A DNA stretch of 64,000 bases, taken from NCBI GenBank assembly GCA_030267965.1, contig BRYA01000318.1:1-64000 (forward strand), in the 5' to 3' direction. Shown piece after piece: positions 10,888 to 19,888 of the stretch. Every line of letters begins with the position of its first letter. The first letter of the stretch is position 1. The position numbers and the translations under genes are program-made. This DNA is from Triparma columacea (lineage: Eukaryota; Sar; Bolidophyceae; Parmales; Triparmaceae). The notes under the pieces were generated by a model that did no database searches, was not told the DNA's origin, and saw only the letters and a list, made by a program, of their open reading frames with translations.

Positions 10888-11559
10888 ATGTCCTCCGACT
10901 CTCCCGACTCTTCTCATGCAGGCGCGTCTCCTCATTGGGAAAGCATGTGGTCCTCTGGTCTCCAACCAGGCCAAGCCTTCGACTGTTCCTCCCCTTCCTC
11001 AACCCTCGTCGCTTTGCTCAATCGCATGGACAAACCAGCGAAAGGATCAAGAGCAATGGTACCAGGATGCGGAAGAGGGTATGACTGCGTGGCTATTGCG
11101 GAGAAGGGGTTTGAGGAAGTTATCGGACTCGAGTTATCGGAAACTGCAACACAAGCCGCGAGAGAGTACGTCGAGACAAGCTCAAAGAAGGGAAATATCA
11201 AGATCATAACTGGCGACTTCTTCACTTGCAACTTACCAGAGCTTGAGGGTTTCGATTTCGTTTGGGACATGACGTTTTTCTGCGCCATAGACCCTTCAGT
11301 TCGTCCCTCCTGGGGTTCTGTCCACCATCGTCTCCTCGCCCCCGGTGGCAAGCTTGCCTGTGGTATGTTCCCATACTCGCCTGAAAAGGTTGGAGGACCA
11401 CCGTGGCATGTGGAATTTGATGACTACCAGAAATGCCTGGAGGGGTTTGTACTTGAGGAACGACTGGATAAGGTGGCGGAAGGAGAGGAACACAGACCAG
11501 GCGGATTCGCTGGCCTTGGAGGTCCGGGAACGGGGCTTAGTATCTGGGTCAAGAGCTAA
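10888..11559 (+). CDS. TPMT-family (thiol/halide) S-adenosylmethionine methyltransferase
   Basis: Single exon, 223 aa from the ATG at 10888; codons further upstream in the frame are not ATG. Motif I is VPGCGRGYD, the signature of thiopurine/thiol methyltransferases and of plant HOL halide methyltransferases, preceded by HWESMWSSGLQPGQAFD. Other matches are VIGLELSETA (motif post I), FDFVWDMTFFCAIDP and the LLAPGGKLAC strand. No targeting peptide is obvious, so it is probably cytosolic. Candidate acceptors are thiols, hydrosulfide or halide ions; the substrate cannot be chosen from sequence. It faces the DnaJ gene divergently across about 200 bp. Confidence 0.85.
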   Translation: MSSDSPDSSHAGASPHWESMWSSGLQPGQAFDCSSPSSTLVALLNRMDKPAKGSRAMVPGCGRGYDCVAIAEKGFEEVIGLELSETATQAAREYVETSSKKGNIKIITGDFFTCNLPELEGFDFVWDMTFFCAIDPSVRPSWGSVHHRLLAPGGKLACGMFPYSPEKVGGPPWHVEFDDYQKCLEGFVLEERLDKVAEGEEHRPGGFAGLGGPGTGLSIWVKS

Positions 11560-11638
11560 AAGAAGAGCTTAATTTTTGTATAGTTACAACGAAATCTGAA
11601 AAATTGCTTATAGCGGCCGCATTACTGTATTGTTTCGT

Positions 11639-12814
11639 TCACTTCTTCTTACCCCTACCATTCTTGCCCTTCTTCCCCTTCTTGCCCTTCTTCCCCGTCG
11701 CAGCTGCTCCTTCCGCTACTCCCGCACCTGCTCCTTCCGCTACTCCCACATCCGCTGCTCCCGCCGCCACTCCCTTCCCTGTCTTGGATCTTTTCTTGAC
11801 CATTGCCTCACTCTCCCCCCTTTCGTTCAGCGGTCCCGTGCATAGCACCTTGTGCTTCTTCCAGTGTTTGACCTGGCACGACCGAGAGCAGTAGGCGACG
11901 TTGCGACAGGGACACATTAGGAGCTTGTCACGCTCCTTAGCAGTTAGAGCCTCGCAAACAAAACAGCAGAAGGGACGGCCTTGAAGGTAATGTTTCGTGA
12001 TGTTGGTGATTGTAGGATCGCGATAGGAAGGATGATATGAATTTAATTTGTCTCGAACTACGTCGGAATCGGGCTTTCCGAGATGAAGAAATGTTGTGAA
12101 CATCTTTATTGCGACATCTCTACTAAGTATTTTGCCTTCTCCTTTGCACGCTTGGAGGCAATAACCAAACACATGATACACGTCGTTGGTGGTTGGGATA
12201 GCACCACGCGTGAGAAACAGCCTGCATATATCGTGTGCTCCATAACAGAGAGTACAAGTAAGTGGTGAAGCAACATATCCCGTTAAATTTAGGTCAACCA
12301 CTGTCTTGTTCACATTTGCTCCATGATCGAGAAGTGCTATGGCCTGATCAATATGTCCTACAGTGGCAGCAGACATCAAAAGGTTGGAACTGCCTTCAAC
12401 CACCCCTTCGACTCCTAGGTCCATATTAGGATCAAGTCCATGTTCTAAGAGCAATCTCAAGATTGTTGAATTGTCACTGTTCTTCATTGATATATCTGCG
12501 GCCATGTACATGGATTCCTTGTTGTCGAAACCGGCCTCTAAGGTAAGCTTGACCATCTCAACATTTTGGTGATTTGAGGCGGTATAGAGGACTGAAACGA
12601 TCGTCAGTTTCCCATCAACAAGCCCTGAATGAACTCCTAACAAAACCTCAGGACCATGTTCCTTGGCATACCCTTTGATGCGATCCCAGTCTTGCTCAGC
12701 AGCCCATTCTATGCACAACTGCTGACCGTTGGTCAAATCGTCCCAACTATATAATCCAACATTTGTGGTCTCTGATGAATTGTGTGACGATTGTACCTCT
12801 GATTGCGATTCCAT
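11639..12814 (-). CDS. Ankyrin-repeat MYND zinc-finger protein, copy 1
   Basis: Single exon, 391 aa. Residues about 70-240 form degenerate ankyrin repeats (STILRLLLEHGLDPNMD, GHIDQAIALLDHGANVNKT). Residues about 300-345 are a MYND zinc finger with the full set of ligands (CCFVCEAL, then LLMCPCRNVAYCSRSCQ, then HWKKHKVLC). The tail is an Ala/Gly/Val-Glu repeat followed by poly-(G)KK basic sequence. MYND fingers bind proline-rich partners; ankyrin-MYND proteins are often expanded in protists with unknown targets. It is the most diverged and structurally complete of three tandem copies. Confidence 0.88.
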   Translation of the reverse strand: MESQSEVQSSHNSSETTNVGLYSWDDLTNGQQLCIEWAAEQDWDRIKGYAKEHGPEVLLGVHSGLVDGKLTIVSVLYTASNHQNVEMVKLTLEAGFDNKESMYMAADISMKNSDNSTILRLLLEHGLDPNMDLGVEGVVEGSSNLLMSAATVGHIDQAIALLDHGANVNKTVVDLNLTGYVASPLTCTLCYGAHDICRLFLTRGAIPTTNDVYHVFGYCLQACKGEGKILSRDVAIKMFTTFLHLGKPDSDVVRDKLNSYHPSYRDPTITNITKHYLQGRPFCCFVCEALTAKERDKLLMCPCRNVAYCSRSCQVKHWKKHKVLCTGPLNERGESEAMVKKRSKTGKGVAAGAADVGVAEGAGAGVAEGAAATGKKGKKGKKGKNGRGKKK

Positions 12815-13123
12815 TTTTGAGCGAACCTATCACGAATGTAAGTTTACAGCGGCAAATTACGATGTGAAAGTGGTCCAGAAAGGCTTGAGAGTACTCCACT
12901 TAGGCAGAAGTGTCGTGTAGGTGCTAATATTGGAGTCCACCTCTGAGAAAGTTGCTCTTGGAAGCAGGAGTCGAAATAAATTGAGGGACAAAATTAGATG
13001 AAGAAATATGAAATTGTTGTTGTTCATTCTCTCGCTAATCGCTAAAAAATAAACAATTTGATGTACATGGAATTCTGAAAAATTGCTTATAGCCGCCGCA
13101 TTACTGTATTGTTTCGTTCACTT

Positions 13124-14263
13124 CTACTTACCCCTACCCTTCTTCCCCTTCTTCCCCTTCTTGTCCTTCTTCCCCGTCGCAGCTGCTCCTTCCGCTACTC
13201 CAACATCCGCTCCTCCCGCCGCCGCTCCCTTCCCTGTCTTTGATCTTTTCTTGACCATCGCCTCGCTCTCCCCCCTTTCGTTCAGCGGTCCCGCGCATTG
13301 AACCCTGTGCTCCCTCCAGTGCTTGACCTGACACTCCCTCGAGCAGTAGGCGACGTTGCGACAGGGACACATTAGGAGCTTGTCACGCTCCTTGGCGGTT
13401 AGAGCCTCGCAAACAAAGCAGCAGAAGGGACGGCCTTGAAGGTAATGTTTTGTGATGTTGGTGATTGTAGGATCGCGTCTGGAAGGAGGGCGCAAATTGA
13501 ATTTGTCTCGAACTACGTCGGAATCGGGCTTTCCGAGATGAAGAAATGTTGCGAACATCTTTATTGCGACATCTCTACTAAGCCTAGGGTTGTCTCCTTT
13601 GCACGCGTTGAGGCAGAAAATAAACACATGATACACGTCGTTGGTGGTTGGAATAGCACCGCGTGTTAGAAACAGCCTGTATATGTCGTGTGCTCCATAA
13701 CAGAGACTACAAGTAAGTGGTGAAAGAACATGTCCATCATCGGCATCCATTGTCTTGTTCACATTTGCTCCATGATCGAGAAGTGCTATGGCCTGATCAA
13801 TATGTCCTACAGTGGCAGCAGACATCAAAAGGTTAGAAGCGTTTCCCCTCACCCCTTCGACTCGTAGGTCCATATTAGGGTCAAGTCCATGTTCTAAGAG
13901 CAATCTCAAGATTGTCGAATTGTCACTATTCGTCGTTGATGTGAATGCGGCCTTGAACATGGCTTCCTTGTTGACGAAGCCGGCCTCTAAGGTAAGCTTG
14001 ACCATCTCAACATTATCGTGAGTAGAGGCGATAGAGAGGACTGAAAATAAGTTCCATTCCTCATCATCAAGCTCTGAATAAACGCCTAACAAAACCTCAG
14101 GACCATGTTCCTTGGCATACCCCTTGATGCGATCCCAGTCTTGCTCACCAGCCCACTGCAAGCACAGCTGCTGACCGTCTGTCAAATCGTCCCAACTAGA
14201 TACTGCCACATTTGAGGTCTCTGATGAATTGGGTGGCGATTGTACCTCTGATTGTAATTCCAT
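13124..14263 (-). CDS. Ankyrin-repeat MYND zinc-finger protein, copy 2
   Basis: Single exon, 379 aa, same architecture as copy 1: ankyrin-like repeats, then MYND (CCFVCEAL, CRNVAYCSRECQ, HWREHRVQC), then a basic tail. It lacks one of the GAGVAE repeats present in copies 1 and 3, and ends at GRGK because the next Lys codon is TAG; copies 1 and 3 end GRGKKK. The MYND region is nearly identical to copy 3, so copies 2 and 3 are the most recent pair. Confidence 0.88.
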   Translation of the reverse strand: MELQSEVQSPPNSSETSNVAVSSWDDLTDGQQLCLQWAGEQDWDRIKGYAKEHGPEVLLGVYSELDDEEWNLFSVLSIASTHDNVEMVKLTLEAGFVNKEAMFKAAFTSTTNSDNSTILRLLLEHGLDPNMDLRVEGVRGNASNLLMSAATVGHIDQAIALLDHGANVNKTMDADDGHVLSPLTCSLCYGAHDIYRLFLTRGAIPTTNDVYHVFIFCLNACKGDNPRLSRDVAIKMFATFLHLGKPDSDVVRDKFNLRPPSRRDPTITNITKHYLQGRPFCCFVCEALTAKERDKLLMCPCRNVAYCSRECQVKHWREHRVQCAGPLNERGESEAMVKKRSKTGKGAAAGGADVGVAEGAAATGKKDKKGKKGKKGRGK

Positions 14264-14564
14264 TTTTTGAGCGAACCTATCCCGAATGTAAGTTTACAGC
14301 GGCAAATTACGATGTGAAAGTGGTCCAGAAAGGCTTGAGAGTACTCCACTTAGGCAGAAGTGTCGTGTAGGTGCTAATATTGGAGTCCACCTCTGAGAAA
14401 GTTGCTCTTGGAAGCAGGAGTCGAAATTGAGGGACAAAATTAGATGAAGAAATATGAAATTGTTGTTGTTCATTCTCACGCTAATCGCTTAAAAATAAAC
14501 AATTTCATGTACATGGAATTCTGAAAAATTGCTTATAGCCGCCGCATTACTGTATTGTTTTCAT

Positions 14565-15848
14565 TCACTTCTTCTTACCCCTACCCTTCTTCCCCTTCTT
14601 CCCCTTCTTGCCATTGTTCCCCGTCGCAACTGCTCCTTCCGCTACTCCCGCACCTGCTCCTTCCGCTACTCCAACATCCGCTCCTCCCGCCGCCGCTCCC
14701 TTCCCTGTCTTTGATCTTTTCTTGACCATCGCCTCGCTCTCCCCCCTTTCGTTCAGCGGTCCCGCGCATTGCACCCTGTGCTCCCTCCAGTGCTTGACCT
14801 GGCACTCCCTCGAGCAGTAGGCGACAGTGCGGCAAGGACACATTAGGAGCTTGTCACGCTCCTTGGCAGTTAGAGCTTCGCAAACAAAGCAGCAGAAGGG
14901 ACGGCCTTGAAGGTAATGTTTCGTGATGTTGGTGATTGTAGGATCGCAATGGGCAGGTGCGAAAGAATTGAATTTGTCTCGAACTACGTCGGAATCGGGC
15001 TTTCCGAGATGAAGAAATGTTGTGAACATCTTTATAGCGGCATCTCTACTAAGCCTAGGGTGTTCTCCATTGCACGCTCCGAGGCAGATACGAAACACAA
15101 GAACCACGTCGTTGGTGGTTGGAATAGCACCGCGCGTGAGAAACAGTCTGCATATGTCGTGGTCTCCAAAACAGAGAGTAGAAATAAGTGGTGAAAGAAC
15201 ATCTCCATCAGGGTCAACCACTGTCTTGTTCACATTTGCTCCATAATCGAGAAGTGCTATGGCCTGATCAATGAGTCCCCTTTTAGCAGCAGACATCAAA
15301 AGGTTGGAAGAGTTGCCCACCACCCTTTCGACTCGTAGGTCCATATTAGGGTCAAGTCCATGTACCTGCAGCAGCGCACACACGTTACCTCTTTGTCGAG
15401 TATAGTCAGATAGGATCTAATCAATCGGAGTGAGAGAAAGAATCGGATCATAATACTAGATGATTATACGTTTGTCAAGTCCATGTTCTAAGAGCAATCT
15501 CAAGATTGTTGAATTGTCACTATCCTTCATTGATAATTGTGCGGCAAAGTACATGTATTCCTTGTTGTCGAAACCGGCCTCTAAGGTAAGCTTGACCATC
15601 TCAACATTATCGTGAAGTGAGGCGCTTGTGAGGACTGAAGCTACCGAATTCCCATCTTTTGTATAAACGCCTAACAAAACCTCAGGACCATGTTCCTTGA
15701 CAAACCCCTTGATGCGATCCCAGTCTTTGTCATCGGCCCACTTCAAGCACAACTGCTGACCTTCTGTCAAATCGTCCCAACTATGCACTGTCACATTTGT
15801 GGTCTCTGATGAATTGTGTGACGATTGTACCTCAGATTGCGATTCCAT
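14565..15848 (-). pseudogene. Ankyrin-repeat MYND protein, copy 3, interrupted by an insertion
   Basis: The frame opens normally at 15848 (MESQSEVQ...) and runs to LLLEHGLD, where a 123-bp insertion brings in a TAG stop. The frame resumes at 15363 with GLDPNMDLRVE and continues through an intact MYND finger to 14565. The insertion is a multiple of three and is bounded by a 13-bp direct repeat of gene sequence. No GT-AG intron removes exactly the extra 123 nt, and the GTATAATC...CTGCAG option leaves a 19-nt frameshift. A 5' truncated product from the internal ATG, or a non-canonical intron, remains possible. Confidence 0.75.
15364..15473. mobile_element. 110-bp insertion with 13-bp flanking direct repeats
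   Basis: The 13-mer GTCAAGTCCATGT occurs at 15351-15363 and 15474-15486; the sister genes have it once. That is the footprint of a target-site duplication. The insert has no obvious terminal inverted repeats or coding capacity. Read on the gene strand it ends in CTGCTGCAG, intron-like, so an introner-like element is one possibility; repair-mediated filler DNA is another. Confidence 0.5.
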
Positions 15849-16318
15849 TTTTGCGAACCTATCCCAAGTGTAAGTTTATAGCGGCAAATTACGACGTGAA
15901 AGTGATCAACAAAGCCTTGAGGCTACTCCACTTAGGCAGAAGTGTCGTGTAGGTGCTAATATTGGAGTCCAACCAAAAGTGACTGCCGCCGACCCCCCAA
16001 AAAAGGCTCTGCTCTGCTGGTTGTCTGAGATGAAGAAGAAGTCGGATAAAATTTGGGTGAAGGACTCAAAAGTGACCCCGACAAAATGTTGTTCTGCTCT
16101 AACTTGGAAAGGGAGGCTTTTTAGGAGGCTTTTAAGGTCCCTTCTTGGACCTTGTGCAAATAGTTTTCTGCATATTTTCAGCAAACATCAATCATTTTAC
16201 CGCTTTATGCGGGCAATAAACATTTAAATACACCAGCTGTATAACTATCTTGCTATATATATATATCTCTACCATCCTCAATCTCGCAGAACAATACCCA
16301 TCGTCTCCTGCCACGTCC
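15849..16318. promoter_or_regulatory. Divergent region between MYND copy 3 and TTPN-repeat gene
   Basis: About 470 bp. The left part repeats the 5' flank of the MYND units. A TATATATATATATC run at 16253-16268 lies about 50 bp before the start of the plus-strand gene and is a plausible TATA-like element. Nothing else recognised. Confidence 0.35.
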
Positions 16319-17320
16319 ATGGAGCTCCTGAAAGAGCCTGCTACAACCAATACAACGCCAAATACAACGCCCAATACAACGCCCAATACAACACCCAATA
16401 CAACGCCCAATACAACGCCCAAAACAACGCTCAATACAACACCCAATACAATACCCATCTCAAATACCCCAACCTGGATACCACCACCTACAACACCTAC
16501 AGTCGGTGTGTCAATAAAGAGTGGTAAGACCACAATCCAAGTAAAGCTTCCCATTGTGGACCTCTCCTCCTGCAACCCACCTTCTGCCTGCCTCTCCCCC
16601 GATTGCCCCCCCTTCACCAAGTCCGGCGGTCCCACCTACCGTTCCATCCCCCCCCCCCTCCACGGCAGCCTAGAATCCCTGTCCCGCCTCCTGGACCCTA
16701 CCTACCAACCGGGGGAGGAGATTGCGGAGGCCAGGGAATGTTTGGAGGCGTGGTTCAGGACCTTTTACCCCGGCTACAAGCTAAGGCACATTATACCCCG
16801 GAGCACTCTGAGCGGTCCCAGGGGGTCCTCAAACCATTCCTGCACTGTTCCCCCCCCCCCCTCCTCCGTCCGTCGTTCCTTCCCCCTCCAGTCTCCCGTG
16901 CTCAGGTTCCACGTGGACTCCGACCACACGGACTTCGTGAACCTCTGGGTTCCCTTCACCAACACCTCCTACCCCCTCGGTTTCCTTTACGATCATCATC
17001 TAGGCGAGTACGTTACCGGGGAGATGGCTGCGAAGCTCTTCGCTTCCCCCTCAGTCCGTTCTGAGGCCCCTAACCGCTACGCCGTCCTTTACAGGTTCCT
17101 CCCCCCCCAAACCTGCGTTTTGTTCCAATCCGGTGGCAGGCTCGGCCTCGTCCACGGGAGCGTAGGGGTACCGGGGAGGGAGGAGGGGGAGAGGGAGAGC
17201 GTGGAATTTAGGGGACAGAGATACGACGAGGGGAGGGGGGGGTGGGAGTACGGGACGGAAGACAGAGCAAAACCACCACCACCACCACCACCACCAAAAC
17301 CACCCGACACCTCCGCATAA
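16319..17320 (+). CDS. Unrecognised protein with N-terminal Thr-Thr-Pro-Asn repeats
   Basis: Single exon, 333 aa from the ATG at 16319. Residues about 10-45 are (TTPN) repeats encoded by AATACAACGCCC-type 12-mers at 16349-16455. The middle contains two Cys-rich proline loops. The C-terminal half has a conserved-looking core (LRFHVDSDHTDFVNLWVPFT, then YPLGFLYDHHLGEY, then YAVLYRFLP). The HVDSDHTDFVNLWVP stretch recalls metal-ligand segments of 2-oxoglutarate dioxygenase-like folds, but I cannot support an assignment. The end is poly-Pro (PPPPPPPPKPP). No signal peptide or membrane segment. Confidence 0.65.
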   Translation: MELLKEPATTNTTPNTTPNTTPNTTPNTTPNTTPKTTLNTTPNTIPISNTPTWIPPPTTPTVGVSIKSGKTTIQVKLPIVDLSSCNPPSACLSPDCPPFTKSGGPTYRSIPPPLHGSLESLSRLLDPTYQPGEEIAEARECLEAWFRTFYPGYKLRHIIPRSTLSGPRGSSNHSCTVPPPPSSVRRSFPLQSPVLRFHVDSDHTDFVNLWVPFTNTSYPLGFLYDHHLGEYVTGEMAAKLFASPSVRSEAPNRYAVLYRFLPPQTCVLFQSGGRLGLVHGSVGVPGREEGERESVEFRGQRYDEGRGGWEYGTEDRAKPPPPPPPPKPPDTSA

Positions 17321-17421
17321 AAAGTTGGTAACCCAGTGTAATTTTTCCTTCTATATTTCTCTAGTTTTCCTTCTATATATTTCTCACGTTCCCCAACAAC
17401 CCTAACCCTTCTATAACTACT

Positions 17422-19610
17422 CTACTCTGCTCCCCCCTTGGCCCCACCGTCTTCCGGGAAAACCTTGTTCCCCCCCCCCCCCCCCCCCGAGGACCCCGTC
17501 TCCCCCGTCTCCCCCGTCTCCCCCGTCGCCCCGCTGTCATCCTCCCCGTCGCTGTTTCCCTCCCCCCCATAATCGCGAACCGCAAAAGTCTTCTCACGGA
17601 GGTTGTCCTCGACGAACTTCCTGACCCTCCGGACGAGTTCTAACCTCCTAAGCCCCATCTTCTTGAAGTCGCTCCCTCCTCTCCGAAAGATGGCGCAGAA
17701 CTTCTTCCAGCTGAAGAACCACACGTCGCTCAGCAGTATGCTCACGTAGCTCAGGTGCGGGAGAAACACGAAGACCAGCACCGGTGTCAGTAACCTCATC
17801 ATCTTCCACTCCTTCCCTCTCATATATATATCAGCCGCCACTGCCACTATAATAATGTAGATGGTGTAGAAGATGGGGACGAACACCCCGGCCCACTTTA
17901 CCATCTCGGAGGCGACGACGTCGTAGGCCCCGACCTTCACCTTGGAGGCCTTCAACGCCCTGACCTGCTGCTTGAGGGCGAGGTGCCTGGAGAGGTACAT
18001 GATGGGAGTGTTTAAGAGAAGGCCGGGGAACGAGAGGGGCAGGGTTACGAGGAACAGGAGGAGGTGGCTGTAGCCGAACATGCTGACCATGCACTCGTTA
18101 CCGTACTGCTTCTTGACCCTGTAAACGAGCCGGAGCTCCTTGTCCTTGATTCCCATGCGCTTCAACTCCTCCATGTATTCAGAGACCTCAGAGAGGACCT
18201 TCTTGGCGCCCTCCGTCTCCTTGATCCTCTCGAAACCCGTCGTGAACTTCTTCGAATATCCCATGAACTCCCTCCCCGTCATCTGCTTGAGCATGTCAGG
18301 CTGGTAAAGCCTCCTGACCGTCTGCAGGATCTTGTTCGTCTTAAAGTCAGGTGTATTTATCGTCACCTCCGCCAGCCTCCTCGTCACGATCTCCAGCAGC
18401 TCCCCGCACGCCTTCCTCGTCTCCCCCCCCCTGTACATCTCCACCAGCCTCGGGGGCGGCGGGAAGGGCTCCCCGTACTGCACGACCGCCTTGCTCCTGA
18501 ACCTGTGGGCGTGGAAGTAGACGAGACCGACGGGGATTATCAGGACGGGCGTGCCCTCGGCGGCGGAGCCCAGGGCCATGATGGTGATGCCGGCCTTGAG
18601 AGGCAGAAGGTGGCCCTGGTCGTGGGAGCCCCCCTCGGGGAACATACCGATGGTGCCGTTATTCGCAAGGAGAGCGTTCACATCGCCAAACACCTTCTTC
18701 TGGTCGACCTTAGGGAGGATCTTGAAGTCGACAGGCTCAGTGCAGACCGGAGCTGGCGTGTCCTCCGTAGCTTCCGGGAATTTCTTCATCTCAACCTTTG
18801 TGTCACTAATTGGATCCTCGGCAGTGACCAAGTCTCCCCTCCATCCTTTTATGGCCCTGAGTTTGGCACCCTTCTTGAGATCTATCTGGGTAAAATTGGT
18901 CCCCTCGCCAATGGCCCAGTACTGCCCTTTCTCCTCGTCGATCTCAAGCTTGACAATCTTGCCCTCCCCCTTGAAGGCAATGTCCTGAGGCCGCAGCACT
19001 GGCACAGCCCCGAGTAATTTGGCGGCGTCCCCGATTACCCTCCTTTTCCAACTCTTCATCGCAATTAGGAAAGATATGCTACGAGGACATTTTGCTATTA
19101 GGTTCATGGCATCTACAAACTGGTTGGCGTGATTACCATAAATTATTAGAGGCCCCTCCATCGGCAAGGAATTTATGTTCAGCACGTCTACCCTCCGGAA
19201 GAAAACCTTTGGGAGTTGGAAAGGGGGAGAGGGGGGGGGAGGAGGGGGGGGGTGAGTGGAGCGAATGCGAGGAGCGAATGCGAGGAGCAACCTGAACAGA
19301 AAAACCTTGACATGTGACAATGAAGAATTCCTCCTTCACCAACTTCCCCTGATCCTTCGCCAAACACGTAGTGTGTCAGCACCCAGTCCACAAGTGGAAA
19401 CAATTGTACCTGCCCATCGTATCCCTCTCCCCCCAAACCCACTAACCCCCACCTCAACCCCTTCCCATCCTCAGTCTCAACCCCTCCCAAAGCTCCATTA
19501 AACAACCTTCCCCCGCGACCAACCAAACTCACCTTCAATATAAACTTGAATATACGGCTGCGAGCGCGTGAAGAGTCAGTCCAATTGCAAAATCCCAAAT
19601 GCAAAATCAT
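17422..19610 (-). CDS. Gpt2/Sct1-like glycerol-3-phosphate (DHAP) acyltransferase
   Basis: Exon 1 (19610-19533, 26 codons) ends RIFKFILK at GTGAGT. Exon 2 (19206-17422) begins VFFRRVDVLNINSLP after CCAAAG. About 620 aa in all. The catalytic block is IYGNHANQFVDAM, and the second block FPEGGSHD follows a long insert, exactly the yeast Gpt2/Sct1 arrangement rather than the plant ATS1 type. After the PlsC domain come paired hydrophobic segments (LLLFLVTLPLSFPGLL; VPIFYTIYIIIVAVAADIYM; LLTPVLVFVFLPHLSYVSIL), so the enzyme is an ER membrane protein. It makes lysophosphatidic acid, the first step of glycerolipid synthesis. The tail is Gly/Glu-Thr low complexity (TGETGETGETG). Confidence 0.88.
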
Positions 19611-19888
19611 CGCCTATAACAGACAACAGACCATCCTTTTCCCCCCACCACGGAGCCTTTCCCAGGCTGAACGACCTGACTCACCTTAGTAGCCAGTATG
19701 AAAACGAAGACCGGGGCGGTGCGCCGGTTTTAGCCATTGCACGGGTCTCAAAACTACACTATTTTACTTCCTTCCACAGTTTTCTGGAAACAGTGCAATT
19801 TGAGCCCTTCGCAATTACTTGTCACTTTTAATTCAACCACTGGCGCTGTCACCAACTCCGCTCGCCATACCCACACCCCGTGCTCGTC

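Larger units (their letters stand above)
11580..15900. repeat. Three tandem ~1.45-kb units, each holding an ankyrin-MYND gene
   Basis: The gene and its flanks repeat three times. A 3'-side marker (GAAAAATTGCTTATAGC) recurs near 11597, 13077 and 14522, and the 5' leader after each start codon (AACCTATC..GAATGTAAGTTTA) also recurs. High nucleotide identity over coding and non-coding parts indicates recent local duplication. Units differ in the Ala/Gly-Val repeat count near the C-terminus. Confidence 0.9.

Noticed and set aside
15364..15473. Ordinary spliceosomal intron in MYND copy 3
   Set aside because: No GT-AG pair removes the extra 123 nt in frame; the best pair leaves a frameshift.
15979..16227. 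82-codon plus-strand ORF before the TTPN gene
   Set aside because: No recognisable protein features and located in the divergent promoter region.
18064..19017. 317-codon plus-strand open frame
   Set aside because: It is the complement of the acyltransferase exon with an artificial Leu/Arg/His-rich composition; the minus frame has catalytic motifs.
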